Assembly: GCA_017469935.1 (NCBI GenBank)
Contig: JAFUFL010000065.1
Location: forward strand, 1-61,010
Reading direction: 5' to 3'
DNA: 61,010 nt
Source of the DNA: Lachnospiraceae bacterium
GTDB taxonomy: Bacteria; Bacillota; Clostridia; Lachnospirales; Lachnospiraceae
How positions within the stretch are numbered: position 1 is the first letter of the stretch; each line of letters opens with the position of its first letter. The notes below the pieces were generated by a model. The model had not been told where the DNA came from and made no database searches. It saw nothing but the letters and a program-made list of their open reading frames with translations. Both the position numbers and the translations under genes were made by a program. This document shows, one piece after another, positions 39,998 to 48,354 of this stretch.

Positions 39998-41404
39998 ATG
40001 GAAGAAAAGAAAACTGCTCCCGTGCAGGAAAAGGCCAGCCCGAAACTGTTAGTAGGCTATGGTCTTGGTGAAGTCGGATGCCAGATGAGCTGGTATATGA
40101 TCAACAACTATCTGAACATTTTCTACACGGACGTTGTAGGACTTACAGGCGCAGCGATCTCCACGATCGTCCTGATCGCCAGAATCTGGGACGCGATCAA
40201 CGACCCTATGATGGGGCAGATCGCGGACCGCACCCATACACGCTGGGGTAAGTTCCGTCCCTATCTGATGTTCGCACCGCCCGTCCTTGCGATCTTCAAT
40301 ATTTTGACCTTCACGGTATTCCCGGTACAGGGCCTGGCCAAGGTAATCCTCTGCGGCCTTTGCTATATCGGCGCCGGCATGGCTTACACAGCATGCTCCA
40401 TTGCTTATCAGGCGCTGCTCAACGTTATCGCGGTTGACTCCAGAGTCCGTCAGCTCCTTGCCACAGCAAGAAGTACCGGCGCATCCATCATCGGCATCAT
40501 CCTTTCGATGGTCGCTATGCCCCTGATCCTTCATTTCAGTTCTGCTGTTAACGCAAACGGAGAGAAGATGGCGGACGGTCACGGCTACTTCGTGGCAACA
40601 GTGATCTTCTCCCTGATCCTGATCCCTGTTTTCTGGCTCTGCGCAGCGATCTGCAAAGAGACTTATACGGACAAGCTTCACAGCAACGCTCCTGCAGAGA
40701 AGGCTACTTTCATGGACAACATGAAGGGCCTGTTCCAGAATGATCAGCTGCTCATGGTCGTCATCGCGACTGTCATTGGAACCATCTGCGTGACCGGTCG
40801 TTACGGAATCCTTGTCTATCATGTTATCTACGTCGTAGGCGGCCCGCAGTACATTGCTACTATGTTCACCGCCATGACAGTCGGTCAGCTTTGCGGCACA
40901 CTTACGGTTCCGTGGGGCACCAAGATGTTCGGCAAGCGCAACTATATGATCATTATGAATGTGATCATGGCAGCAGGCTTTGTGGCACTGTTCCTCAATC
41001 CCACCAGCAACCCTGTATACCTGATCGGCGCCTCATTCATCGGATCTCTCGGATTCGGTGCTCCGGCAATCTGCTACGGCATGGTCGGCGACTCCCTCGA
41101 GTACGGCGACTGGAAACTCGGAAAGCGCCAGGAAGGTCTTGCTGCTTCCATGCTCAGCTTCGGCGTCAAGCTGGCAACTGCGATCTGCGCGCCTGTAGTC
41201 CTGCTTCTTGAGGCAGTTGGTTATGTTCCCAACGTAGAGCAGGCCGCTTCCACCAAGATAGGCATCAACTTCATGGTCAACATGCTGCCCGCGATCCTCG
41301 CGATCGTATCCTGCATCCCGCTGATCTGGTACAAGCTCGATGACAAGCGCGTCGGTGAGATCCGTGCGGACCTCGAGGCCGGCAAGCACGCATGGGACAA
41401 ATAA
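39998..41404 (+). CDS. GPH-family sugar:cation symporter (MFS)
   Basis: A 468-residue membrane protein with twelve hydrophobic helices. The glycoside-pentoside-hexuronide cation symporter signature is clear: GYGLGEVGCQMSWYMINNYLNIFYTDVVGL at the start, then ARIWDAINDPMMGQIADRTHTRWGKFRPYL. The loop near residue 350-370 has DSLEYGDWKLGKRQEG, a conserved GPH stretch. It imports a di- or oligosaccharide or pentoside with Na+ or H+. Its place between GH3-GH43 and a GH106-like enzyme suggests that it feeds these cytoplasmic hydrolases. It starts after AAAGGAGGAA and is preceded by an unusually long control region. Confidence 0.9.
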   Translation: MEEKKTAPVQEKASPKLLVGYGLGEVGCQMSWYMINNYLNIFYTDVVGLTGAAISTIVLIARIWDAINDPMMGQIADRTHTRWGKFRPYLMFAPPVLAIFNILTFTVFPVQGLAKVILCGLCYIGAGMAYTACSIAYQALLNVIAVDSRVRQLLATARSTGASIIGIILSMVAMPLILHFSSAVNANGEKMADGHGYFVATVIFSLILIPVFWLCAAICKETYTDKLHSNAPAEKATFMDNMKGLFQNDQLLMVVIATVIGTICVTGRYGILVYHVIYVVGGPQYIATMFTAMTVGQLCGTLTVPWGTKMFGKRNYMIIMNVIMAAGFVALFLNPTSNPVYLIGASFIGSLGFGAPAICYGMVGDSLEYGDWKLGKRQEGLAASMLSFGVKLATAICAPVVLLLEAVGYVPNVEQAASTKIGINFMVNMLPAILAIVSCIPLIWYKLDDKRVGEIRADLEAGKHAWDK

Positions 41405-41472
41405 TCAGGAAACAGACTAACTGAACACAGACTAACCATAAAGGGGTCAGCTGTACAGGAATCTGATTTAGC

Positions 41473-41508
41473 CAAGAGCGGAGTGACCCTCCGCTCTTGC
41501 TGTATTTA
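41473..41508 (+). terminator. Hairpin between symporter and GH106-like genes
   Basis: CAAGAGCGGAG (41473-41483) pairs perfectly with CTCCGCTCTTG (41489-41499). The following CTGTATTT is a weak T-run, so it probably reduces rather than blocks readthrough into the hydrolase gene 11 bp later. Confidence 0.6.
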
Positions 41509-41518
41509 AGGGGGCATT

Positions 41519-44155
41519 ATGAACAATAACTATATTTTTCCTTTTCTGTGGATGCGCGGCGAGCCGGAAGAAGTGATCCGCGAAGAGATCGGGAAGATCG
41601 CCGAGTGCGGCATCCGCGCCGTGTGCGTGGAGGCGAGGCCGCACAAGGATTTCTGCGGGCCCGGCTGGTGGCATGATATGGACATCGTCCTGGATGAGGC
41701 AAAAAAGAGAGATATGAAGATCTGGATCCTGGACGACAAGCATTTTCCCACCGGCTACGCGAACGGCCTGATCGAGCAGCACCCGGAGCGGAAAAAGCAG
41801 TACATCGCCTGCACGACCGTCGACATTTACGGGGCAAGCCGGCCGCTGTCGCTGAACATTCAGCGCATGCTCAAACCGACCATCGGATTCTGGGAGATCG
41901 GAAACCCCGTCGATTATGCCGAACAGGCTAGGAATACGCTTGTCTGTGCCGCAGCGCTGCGCTATGAGGAGGGACACGCATTTCACGAAGATGTGGTGGA
42001 CCTGACGGATCAGTGCCGGGACGGAAAGGTCTCCTTTACGCTTCCTGAGGGCCAGTGGCGGATCCACGTGGTCTACCGCACAAGGACGGACGGCGGAGAT
42101 CCGACCTATATCAATATGATCGACAAGGTGTCCGCCCACACGCAGATCGAAGGCGTCTATGAGGCCCACTATGAAAGGTACGCGTCGGAGTTCGGGAAGA
42201 CCATCGCCGGATTCTTCTCCGACGAGCCCCAGTTCGGAAATATCAGCGAGCAGAGTTTTGACACAAAGCTCGGCAAGAAGAAAATGCCGCTTCCCTGGAG
42301 CGAGGAGCTCGAGCAGATGCTTGCGGACAGATACGGGGCAAAATATCGCGCGCTTCTTCCGTTCCTCTTTGCGGAGAGCGTCGAAAAAGAGTCGCAGCCG
42401 CAGATCCGCTATGACTACATGGACTGCATCTCCAAGCTGTACGCACAGAATTTCGCCCGTCCCATCGGGCAGTGGTGCAAGGAGCACGGCGTGGAGTACA
42501 TCGGACATGTCGTGGAGGACAACAGCGTCCACAGCCGCCTGGGGCTTGGCGCCGCCCACTGGTTCCGGGCCATGGAAGGCCAGGACATGGCCGGCATCGA
42601 CGTGATCGGGGGCCAGTACTATTTTGGCGCGCCGGTGCAGGAGAGAAAGCTGATGGCGGAAGGAGACGGTGAATTCTTCCACTACGCGCTCGGAAAGATG
42701 GGGGCTTCCGGCGGTCATCTGGATCCGAAGAAAAAAGGGCGCACCATGTGCGAACTCTTCGGCGCCTACGGCTGGGGCTTCGGCGTGCGCGACATGAAGC
42801 ACCTTCTGGACCATCTGCTGGTCAGAGGGATCAATCATCTGGTTCCTCACGCCTTTTCCATGGCGGAGTTCCCGGATCCCGACTGCCCGCCCCACTTCTA
42901 TGCGCGGGGAAATAATCCGGAGTTCCCGTATTTTGCCCAGCTGATGAAATACGCGAACAGGATGTGTGATCGCCTGAACGGCGGCGAACACATCGCGTCG
43001 GCGGCCGTCCTGTATGACGGAGAACTGGACTGGACGGGAGAGCGCATGCCCATGCAGAAGATCTGCCGCGCGCTCACCGAGAATCAGATCGATTTTGACA
43101 TCGTCTGCCTGGATATGCTGCGGAATCTTCCCGCATATAAGGGAAGTCTGTCGGGCGGAAAACTGGTCATTAACGGCGTGACCTTTGACGCGCTGCTGGT
43201 GCCCGGCGCGGACTACGTGCCGGAAGGGCTTGTGCAGTTTGCGGCGTCGGCCGGAAGTTTCCAGGTCTGGTTTGCCGGCCGCAGACCTCTGGGGATCCTC
43301 AGCGATGAGAGCGGGAAAGCGGAAGATCCCGGGGCGCTCGACGGCATCCCGGTGGTGGACTGCGGGTCTCTGGCCGCCGAATTGGAGGAGATCGGCGCAA
43401 GGAAGATCCGACTCCTGCCCGCGGCACCTTATGTCACCGTCTACCACTATCGCAGAGACGGACAGATCCTGATGCTGATGAATGAATCGGCGGAAGCTGT
43501 CTTCGAGGGGACGCTCGAGCTGCGTTCCCGGAATGGATTCGCTTATTATGACGCCTTTGCGGACAGGTATGAGGAGGCAGAGTGCACTGTAAAGGAAGGC
43601 GTCGCGAAGATCCGGATCCGGCTGCAGCCCGGGGAGAGCTGCCTGCTCATGGAGAAGAGCGGCGGTTTCGAGGTACAGTGTGTACATGAAGATCCGGGCG
43701 AGAAGATCGCGCAGTGCGGCACATATGCTGACCTCTCGCAGGACTGGGAAGTGCAGCGCGCGAAGGCCGGAAAGGACGCGCGGTGGGGAGAATGGAAGCA
43801 TGTGAAGGAACTTACTCCGATCAGCGACGAGGATCCCGATTTCTCAGGGACGATCCGCTACAGGAAAAAGCTGACTCTTGCGGAGAAGCCGGCGGAAGCT
43901 TATCTGTCTGCCGCACAGGTCTATGAAGTCATGCGCGTCATGATCAACGGAAGCGAAGCCGGGACAGTGCTCGCGCCGCCCTATCAGGTCTCGATCGGGC
44001 AGCTCCTGAAAGCGGGAGAGAACACGCTTGAGATCGAGGTGGCGACGACGCCGGCCCGCGACGCGGCCTCCTATCCGCAGCCGCCCTTTGATTTCTTCCA
44101 CGAGGCGCTTGAACCGACAGGAATGTTCGGGAAAATAGAGTTGTATACAAAGTAA
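41519..44155 (+). CDS. Large glycoside hydrolase, GH106-like (alpha-rhamnosidase superfamily)
   Basis: This 878-residue cytoplasmic protein has an N-terminal TIM-barrel-like region (IFPFLWMRGEPEEVIREEIGKIAECGIRAVCVEARPHKDFCGPGWW, and MKIWILDDKHFPTGYANG), a central part with a likely catalytic acidic residue in AGFFSDEPQFGN, the segment HVVEDNSVHSRLGLGAAHWFRAMEGQDMAGIDVI, and a C-terminal GH2-type sugar-binding jelly roll (RYRKKLTLAEKPAEAYLSAAQ...YEVMRVMINGSEAG). This layout is seen in proteins annotated GH106 or simply glycosyl hydrolase, which act on rhamnosides or related side chains. The family assignment is moderate and the substrate unknown. It lies after the symporter gene and ends at a strong terminator. 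Confidence 0.65.
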   Translation: MNNNYIFPFLWMRGEPEEVIREEIGKIAECGIRAVCVEARPHKDFCGPGWWHDMDIVLDEAKKRDMKIWILDDKHFPTGYANGLIEQHPERKKQYIACTTVDIYGASRPLSLNIQRMLKPTIGFWEIGNPVDYAEQARNTLVCAAALRYEEGHAFHEDVVDLTDQCRDGKVSFTLPEGQWRIHVVYRTRTDGGDPTYINMIDKVSAHTQIEGVYEAHYERYASEFGKTIAGFFSDEPQFGNISEQSFDTKLGKKKMPLPWSEELEQMLADRYGAKYRALLPFLFAESVEKESQPQIRYDYMDCISKLYAQNFARPIGQWCKEHGVEYIGHVVEDNSVHSRLGLGAAHWFRAMEGQDMAGIDVIGGQYYFGAPVQERKLMAEGDGEFFHYALGKMGASGGHLDPKKKGRTMCELFGAYGWGFGVRDMKHLLDHLLVRGINHLVPHAFSMAEFPDPDCPPHFYARGNNPEFPYFAQLMKYANRMCDRLNGGEHIASAAVLYDGELDWTGERMPMQKICRALTENQIDFDIVCLDMLRNLPAYKGSLSGGKLVINGVTFDALLVPGADYVPEGLVQFAASAGSFQVWFAGRRPLGILSDESGKAEDPGALDGIPVVDCGSLAAELEEIGARKIRLLPAAPYVTVYHYRRDGQILMLMNESAEAVFEGTLELRSRNGFAYYDAFADRYEEAECTVKEGVAKIRIRLQPGESCLLMEKSGGFEVQCVHEDPGEKIAQCGTYADLSQDWEVQRAKAGKDARWGEWKHVKELTPISDEDPDFSGTIRYRKKLTLAEKPAEAYLSAAQVYEVMRVMINGSEAGTVLAPPYQVSIGQLLKAGENTLEIEVATTPARDAASYPQPPFDFFHEALEPTGMFGKIELYTK

Positions 44156-44170
44156 ATAAGGTCCATTCAG

Positions 44171-44220
44171 GCGCCGTCTGCAACTTCAATCACTTGTTTG
44201 TTGCAGGCGGCGCTTTTTTT
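44171..44220 (+). terminator. Terminator after the GH106-like gene, overlapping promoter module 3
   Basis: GCGCCGTCTGCAAC (44171-44184) pairs with GTTGCAGGCGGCGC (44200-44213), followed by TTTTTTT. As at 35596, the terminator arms contain the TGCAAC/GTTGCA operator dyad of the following promoter. Confidence 0.85.
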
Positions 44221-44304
44221 GACGTCAAAACAGTGAAGAATTGCAACGTTTGACACTTCTTCTAAAACGACTGAAAAGAATAAAAGGTTTGAAATCCATA
44301 AAAT
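44179..44304 (+). promoter_or_regulatory. Glycoside-regulon promoter module 3 (TIM barrel/DUF6379 pair)
   Basis: TGCAACTTC (44179) and TTTGTTGCA (44197-44205); TTGCAA at 44241-44246; exactly 24 bases; CTGAAAAGAAT at 44271-44281; -10 TAAAAT at 44299-44304. The dyad-to-core gap is 36 bases, like module 2. Directly after the -10, at the expected start site, lies CTTGGAAACAACACAG (44309-44324), shared with araA. Confidence 0.85.
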
Positions 44305-44308
44305 AATA

Positions 44309-44324
44309 CTTGGAAACAACACAG
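44309..44324 (+). promoter_or_regulatory. GGAAACAACACAG start-site element
   Basis: CTTGGAAACAACACAG begins 5 bp after the -10 box of module 3. The same element occurs at the same place relative to the araA -10 (46787-46800) and, reversed, at 39862-39877 before the symporter gene. Its core TTG-GAAA-CAA is a weak dyad. It may be an operator or a 5' leader signal. Confidence 0.6.
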
Positions 44325-44383
44325 ACACAATAGTTCATCAGTTCCCGGCGCCGCAAGGGCGTCTCACGAAAGGAGAGATTGTT

Positions 44384-45256
44384 ATGTACAAATATGACAG
44401 AAAAGGACCCAAGCGCGGTGTGGCTCTCTACAGCTATTCTGCAGAATTCGGTCTGACAAAGACACTTGAGGACTGCTTTGAAGATGTCCATGATATGGGC
44501 GCCCACGGAATTGAAATCCTGGCTAACACACATATCGAGAATTACCCTTATCCTACAGATGAGTGGGTAGAGAACTGGTTCAGGCTCTGCGACAAGTATG
44601 AGATCGTTCCCGTAGAGTACGGCAACTGGATCGACTCTCACGTTCTGGGCGACAGAGACCTCACGACAGAGGAATCCGTAGAGATGCTCAAGAGAGACAT
44701 CCGCCTGGCACACCGTCTCGGCTTTACCGTTATGAGAACCAAGATGCCCGTCATCAACGATCTGCTCGAGCCCGTCCTGAACTGGAGAGAGATCATTAAG
44801 GGCGCTCTGCCGCTGGCAGAAGAACTCGGCATCAAGATGTGCCCCGAGATCCACACGCCTTCCAACCTGCAGGGCAAGCTGGTCACGGATTTTGTGGACT
44901 TTATCAAAGAGACAGGAACAAAGAACTTCGGCCTCAACATCGACTTCTCCGTATTCCGCACAGAGTTTGCTCCCGGCGAGTGGAGAGATCCCAACTACAC
45001 ACCCAATAAGCCCGAAGACATCATCCCGCTTCTTCCTTACATCTACTGCTGCCACGCCAAGTTCATCAACATGAGCGATGACTTCCAGGAGACCACGATC
45101 CCTTATCCGGAGATCATCAAGGTCATGCAGGAGAACGGCTATGAGGGATATCTCCTCAGCGAATATGAAGGCGCAGACAAGTATGATGACGGCTACGAAG
45201 TAGGCCAGACACTGAGAAAACAGCACATCATGCTCAAGAATCTGCTTGGTGACTAA
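44384..45256 (+). CDS. Xylose-isomerase-like TIM barrel, probable C-glycoside deglycosidase alpha-type subunit
   Basis: A 290-residue protein of the sugar phosphate isomerase/epimerase (PF01261) fold. The metal-binding quartet is visible: Glu155 in CPEIHTP, Asp187 in LNIDFS, His224 in CCHAKF and Glu260 in LSEYEG. The stop is 27 bp before a DUF6379 gene. That pairing (TIM barrel plus DUF6379) is the known make-up of the alpha/beta complexes that split 3-oxo-C-glycosides in gut Lachnospiraceae (DgpBC, DfgAB type). I therefore propose metal-dependent beta-elimination of an oxidised glycoside instead of simple isomerisation. The ATG follows AAAGGAGAG. Expression is from promoter module 3. A plain epimerase role remains possible. 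Confidence 0.75.
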   Translation: MYKYDRKGPKRGVALYSYSAEFGLTKTLEDCFEDVHDMGAHGIEILANTHIENYPYPTDEWVENWFRLCDKYEIVPVEYGNWIDSHVLGDRDLTTEESVEMLKRDIRLAHRLGFTVMRTKMPVINDLLEPVLNWREIIKGALPLAEELGIKMCPEIHTPSNLQGKLVTDFVDFIKETGTKNFGLNIDFSVFRTEFAPGEWRDPNYTPNKPEDIIPLLPYIYCCHAKFINMSDDFQETTIPYPEIIKVMQENGYEGYLLSEYEGADKYDDGYEVGQTLRKQHIMLKNLLGD

Positions 45257-45283
45257 AGAAAACGGAGCAAGGAGGAAAGAAAT

Positions 45284-45727
45284 ATGGAAAAACAGGTTAT
45301 TCAGTCTGTAGGATTCAGAAATATCAAAGATGAGAACGGAAATGTCACCGGCTTCCAGTTCAAGGTGAGACTTCCCTATTACAGAGGCATTTTCCTCTCC
45401 CAGATCCGTCCCGGCACTCTTTTCATCGATGGCGAGAAGATCGAGAAGGACGACATCGTATGGAACATCAAGGGCGAGGACTTCACAAATGAAGAGATGA
45501 GAACAGACTTCCAGACACACTGGGCTGTTACCTGCCCCGCAGTGCTCAAGGTGAAAAAGCCCGGCGGACTTGCTCAGGGCTACCACGATCTGAAGTACGG
45601 TTTCTGCTTCACATCTTCTTACATGCCGCCCATCATTCAGGCCCATCTCGATCCCGACCAGGAGAGCATGGTATTCATGCCCGAGTTCGGCCATCACGTA
45701 AATGAGAGAAGACTTCTGATCGTCTGA
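45284..45727 (+). CDS. DUF6379 protein, C-glycoside deglycosidase beta-subunit family
   Basis: This 147-residue beta-rich protein has the landmarks of the DUF6379/C-glycoside deglycosidase beta family: SVGFRNIKDENGNVTGFQFKVRLPYYRGIFLSQI, the VDGE-like FIDGEKIEKDDI, KVKKPGGLAQGYHDL and FTSSYMPP. In characterised complexes the small subunit packs against the TIM-barrel subunit and is needed for activity. Gene order and 27-bp spacing to the TIM-barrel gene fit a two-subunit enzyme. The ribosome site AAGGAGG precedes ATG. A strong terminator follows. Its substrate (C- or O-glycoside) is not decided by sequence. Confidence 0.75.
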   Translation: MEKQVIQSVGFRNIKDENGNVTGFQFKVRLPYYRGIFLSQIRPGTLFIDGEKIEKDDIVWNIKGEDFTNEEMRTDFQTHWAVTCPAVLKVKKPGGLAQGYHDLKYGFCFTSSYMPPIIQAHLDPDQESMVFMPEFGHHVNERRLLIV

Positions 45728-45749
45728 TCGAAAAGCACAGGATAACAAT

Positions 45750-45798
45750 AAAGAGAAGCCTGCGATCGCAATGAACGAATCGCAGGCTTCTCTTTTTT
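45750..45798. terminator. Bidirectional terminator between DUF6379 and AraC genes
   Basis: AAGAGAAGCCTGCGAT (45751-45766) pairs perfectly with ATCGCAGGCTTCTCTT (45779-45794), followed by TTTT. It separates convergent genes. Confidence 0.9.
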
Positions 45799-45829
45799 GG
45801 CGTACAGGTCTTCGCGCGTCGCAGCGCAT

Positions 45830-46696
45830 TTACAGCTCCATCATGAGCTCTGAGGTGTTGATCGTGGGATCGAAATCGGAGTCGTTGCCCGAGTTGGAGC
45901 GAAGGTTTAAGACATAGCTGTCCGGCAGTTCCCGGGGAGAGTATCCGGTGATCTGTTTAAAAACTCTGTTGAAATTACGGATTGTCCCAAACCCGCAGTT
46001 CATGGCGATTTCCGTCATACTCATTTCTGAATTCCGGATCAGGTCGATGGCTCTGTTTACCCGGATGTGATTGAGGTATATGGAAAAGGTCATGCCGGAT
46101 ATGCGTTTAAAAAAGCGGGAGAAGTAGGCCTCTGACATGTGCATGTAGTCCGCGGCTCTTGAAAAGTTGTAACTTTCCGCGTTCTCATCGATATCATACA
46201 GAAGCTTTTTGTAGCGCTCGGTCGCGGCGGACGTCAGCACAGTCTCTTCCCGGATCTCCCTGGCGGAGAAAATCCCGGCGATCAGCTGCTGCATCAGGGC
46301 GTTGCTGATCTCGTCGTAGAACCGTCCTTTCTTTATTTCCGCCTTCCGAATTCTGTCCAGCGTCTCAAGCACCTCAAACTCATCCGCGAAGACCGGGCTC
46401 TCCAGACAATAATTGTCGGTGATCCGGCGGATTAATTCATCGGAAAAAAGAGACACGTATAAAGTCGTGCCGGGCGCGGAAATGATGGAATGGATCGACT
46501 GCCCTCTCAGATAGATACACTGTCCCTTCTGCAGTGTATAGGTTTCCTGATCGAGGGAGATCAGCGCTTCTCCGCTTTCACATACGGCGATCTCGTGATC
46601 AAAGTGCCAGTGCGATATGTTTTTCAGATTTCGATACTTGCCCACCCACACAAGGGAGTGGTCCGGATAGACCCGGTGTTCATGATTTGCTAACAT
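45830..46696 (-). CDS. AraC-family regulator divergent from araA
   Basis: A 288-residue AraC/XylS protein. The N-terminal cupin has HWHFDHEIAVCESGEALISLDQETYTLQKGQCIYLRGQSIHS. The C-terminal double helix-turn-helix is FSRAADYMHMSEAYFSRFFKRISGMTFSIYLNHIRVNRAIDLI and MTEIAMNCGFGTIRNFNRVFKQITGYSPREL. It is divergent from araA with a 152-bp gap, so it is the best candidate for an arabinose-responsive regulator of the ara operon. It has no regulon promoter module of its own. Confidence 0.9.
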   Translation of the reverse strand: MLANHEHRVYPDHSLVWVGKYRNLKNISHWHFDHEIAVCESGEALISLDQETYTLQKGQCIYLRGQSIHSIISAPGTTLYVSLFSDELIRRITDNYCLESPVFADEFEVLETLDRIRKAEIKKGRFYDEISNALMQQLIAGIFSAREIREETVLTSAATERYKKLLYDIDENAESYNFSRAADYMHMSEAYFSRFFKRISGMTFSIYLNHIRVNRAIDLIRNSEMSMTEIAMNCGFGTIRNFNRVFKQITGYSPRELPDSYVLNLRSNSGNDSDFDPTINTSELMMEL

Positions 46697-46773
46697 AGTT
46701 TGAGTTTACCGAAAAGGTCAATAAATGTCCATAATGAGGGGTTAGATTTCTTTCGTACTTAATGGTGTTTTCC

Positions 46774-46800
46774 TATAATTTCCTTAGGAAACAACACAGA
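46774..46800 (+). promoter_or_regulatory. araA -10 region with start-site element
   Basis: TATAAT at 46774-46779 lacks a good -35, suggesting an activator-dependent promoter. GGAAACAACACAGA (46787-46800) lies at the expected start site, as in module 3. GGTGTTTTCC just before the -10 is a near-complement, so the -10 is flanked by an imperfect inverted repeat. Confidence 0.6.
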
Positions 46801-46848
46801 TTTACTTAGCATAGTAAAGCGCAAAGCGCGTCTAAATGGAGGTAATTT

Positions 46849-48309
46849 ATGAAGCAGTTTTGGTTTGTAGTGGGATCCCAGGATCTTTACGGAGAAGAAG
46901 TACTTAAGACAGTGGCAGAGAGAGCGGATGAAATGGCCGCGTGGCTGAGCGAAAAGCTCCCTTATCCTCTGGTTTACAAAGTGACGGCCATGTCTTCCGG
47001 CCAGATTACCAAGGTGATCAAAGAGGCCAACTATGATGACGAGTGCCTGGGCGTGGTGACATGGTGCCACACATTCTCGCCTTCCAAGATGTGGCTGACA
47101 GGTCTTGCCATGCTGCAGAAGCCCTGGTGCCACCTCGCTACTCAGTACAACAAAAAAATTCCAAATGAAGAGATCGACATGGACTTCATGAATCTCAATC
47201 AGGCGGCGCACGGAGACAGAGAGCACGGCTTTATGGGCGCGCGTCTGAGAAAGGCCAGAAAGGTGATCGCCGGTTACTGGAAGGAAGAGAACGTGATCGC
47301 AAGACTGGCACAGTTCCAGAAAGTCTGCGTAGGCATCGACTTCTCGAAGAACCTCAAGGTCATGCGCTTTGGCGACAACATGAGAGACGTTGCCGTTACC
47401 GAAGGCGACAAGGTCGAGGCACAGAACAAGCTCGGCTGGGAAGTCAATTTCTGGGCAGTCGGCGATCTTGTAAAAGAGATGAACGCCGTCACGGAAGAAG
47501 AAGTGGACGCGCTCTGCAAGGAATATTTTGACCTGTATGACGTGGCGACAGACAATACAGAAGCCATCAGATATCAGGCGAGAGAAGAGATCGCCATGAA
47601 GAAGATGATGGACAGAAACGGCTGCAAGGCCTTCAGCAACACCTTCCAGGATCTCTACGGCATGGAGCAGCTTCCCGGACTTGCCTCCCAGCACCTGATG
47701 GCACAGGGCTACGGCTACGGCGGAGAGGGCGACTGGAAGGTCAGCGCCATGACAGCCATCCTCAAGAAGATGGGCGAAGGCGAGAACGGAGCTTCCGCAT
47801 TCATGGAGGACTACACCTATCACCTGGTCGAGGGGGCAAAATATTCTCTTGGCGCTCATATGCTGGAAGTCTGCCCGTCTCTTGCTGCCGGAAAGCCCCG
47901 CATCGAGACTCATCACCTGGGCATCGGCATGAACGAGAAGGATCCGGCCCGTCTTGTATTCGACGGCAGAGAGGGCAAGGGCATCGTTGTCTCCCTGATC
48001 GATATGGGCGGCAGAATGAGACTGATCGTGCAGGATATCGAGTGCGTAAAGCCCATCATGGATATGCCCAATCTCCCTGTTGCCAAGGTTATGTGGAAGG
48101 CTATGCCTTCTCTGGAGACAGGCGTGGAGTGCTGGATCACAGCCGGCGGCGCACACCACACAGTACTGAGCCTGGATGTCACCGCTGAAATGATGCGTGA
48201 CTTTGCCAAGTTCATGGACCTTGAGTTTGTACATATCACGAAGGACTCAACCGTGGAAGCTCTCGAAGATCAGCTGCTTGTGAACGACCTGATCTGGAAG
48301 CTTCGCTGA
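46849..48309 (+). CDS. araA: L-arabinose isomerase
   Basis: A 486-residue L-arabinose isomerase, converting L-arabinose to L-ribulose with Mn2+. Family landmarks are FWFVVGSQDLYGEEVLKTVAERA at the start, VVTWCHTFSPSKMWLTGL, HDRE-like AAHGDREHGFMGARLRKARKVIAGYW, GYGYGGEGDWKVSAMTAILKKM, and FMEDYTYHL...GAHMLEVCPSLAAGKPRIETHHLGIG carrying metal-binding Glu and His. The length is normal. It starts after ATGGAGGTAA and is followed 45 bp later by the kinase, giving araA-araB-araD. The divergent AraC gene probably controls it. Confidence 0.95.
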   Translation: MKQFWFVVGSQDLYGEEVLKTVAERADEMAAWLSEKLPYPLVYKVTAMSSGQITKVIKEANYDDECLGVVTWCHTFSPSKMWLTGLAMLQKPWCHLATQYNKKIPNEEIDMDFMNLNQAAHGDREHGFMGARLRKARKVIAGYWKEENVIARLAQFQKVCVGIDFSKNLKVMRFGDNMRDVAVTEGDKVEAQNKLGWEVNFWAVGDLVKEMNAVTEEEVDALCKEYFDLYDVATDNTEAIRYQAREEIAMKKMMDRNGCKAFSNTFQDLYGMEQLPGLASQHLMAQGYGYGGEGDWKVSAMTAILKKMGEGENGASAFMEDYTYHLVEGAKYSLGAHMLEVCPSLAAGKPRIETHHLGIGMNEKDPARLVFDGREGKGIVVSLIDMGGRMRLIVQDIECVKPIMDMPNLPVAKVMWKAMPSLETGVECWITAGGAHHTVLSLDVTAEMMRDFAKFMDLEFVHITKDSTVEALEDQLLVNDLIWKLR

Positions 48310-48354
48310 TCATAGCAGGAAAGATCCACAGGGGATTTGTTAAGGAGGTAAGGC

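Noticed and set aside
41468-43801. Very long minus-strand open frame (777 codons) inside the GH106-like gene
   Set aside because: It lies wholly opposite a gene with good family matches and ribosome site, and its composition (Arg/His/Leu-rich) is that of a shadow frame in GC-rich coding sequence.
46740-46780. A regulon module before araA
   Set aside because: At the set distances from TATAAT neither the GTGAAAAGAAT box nor the TTGCAA core is present.
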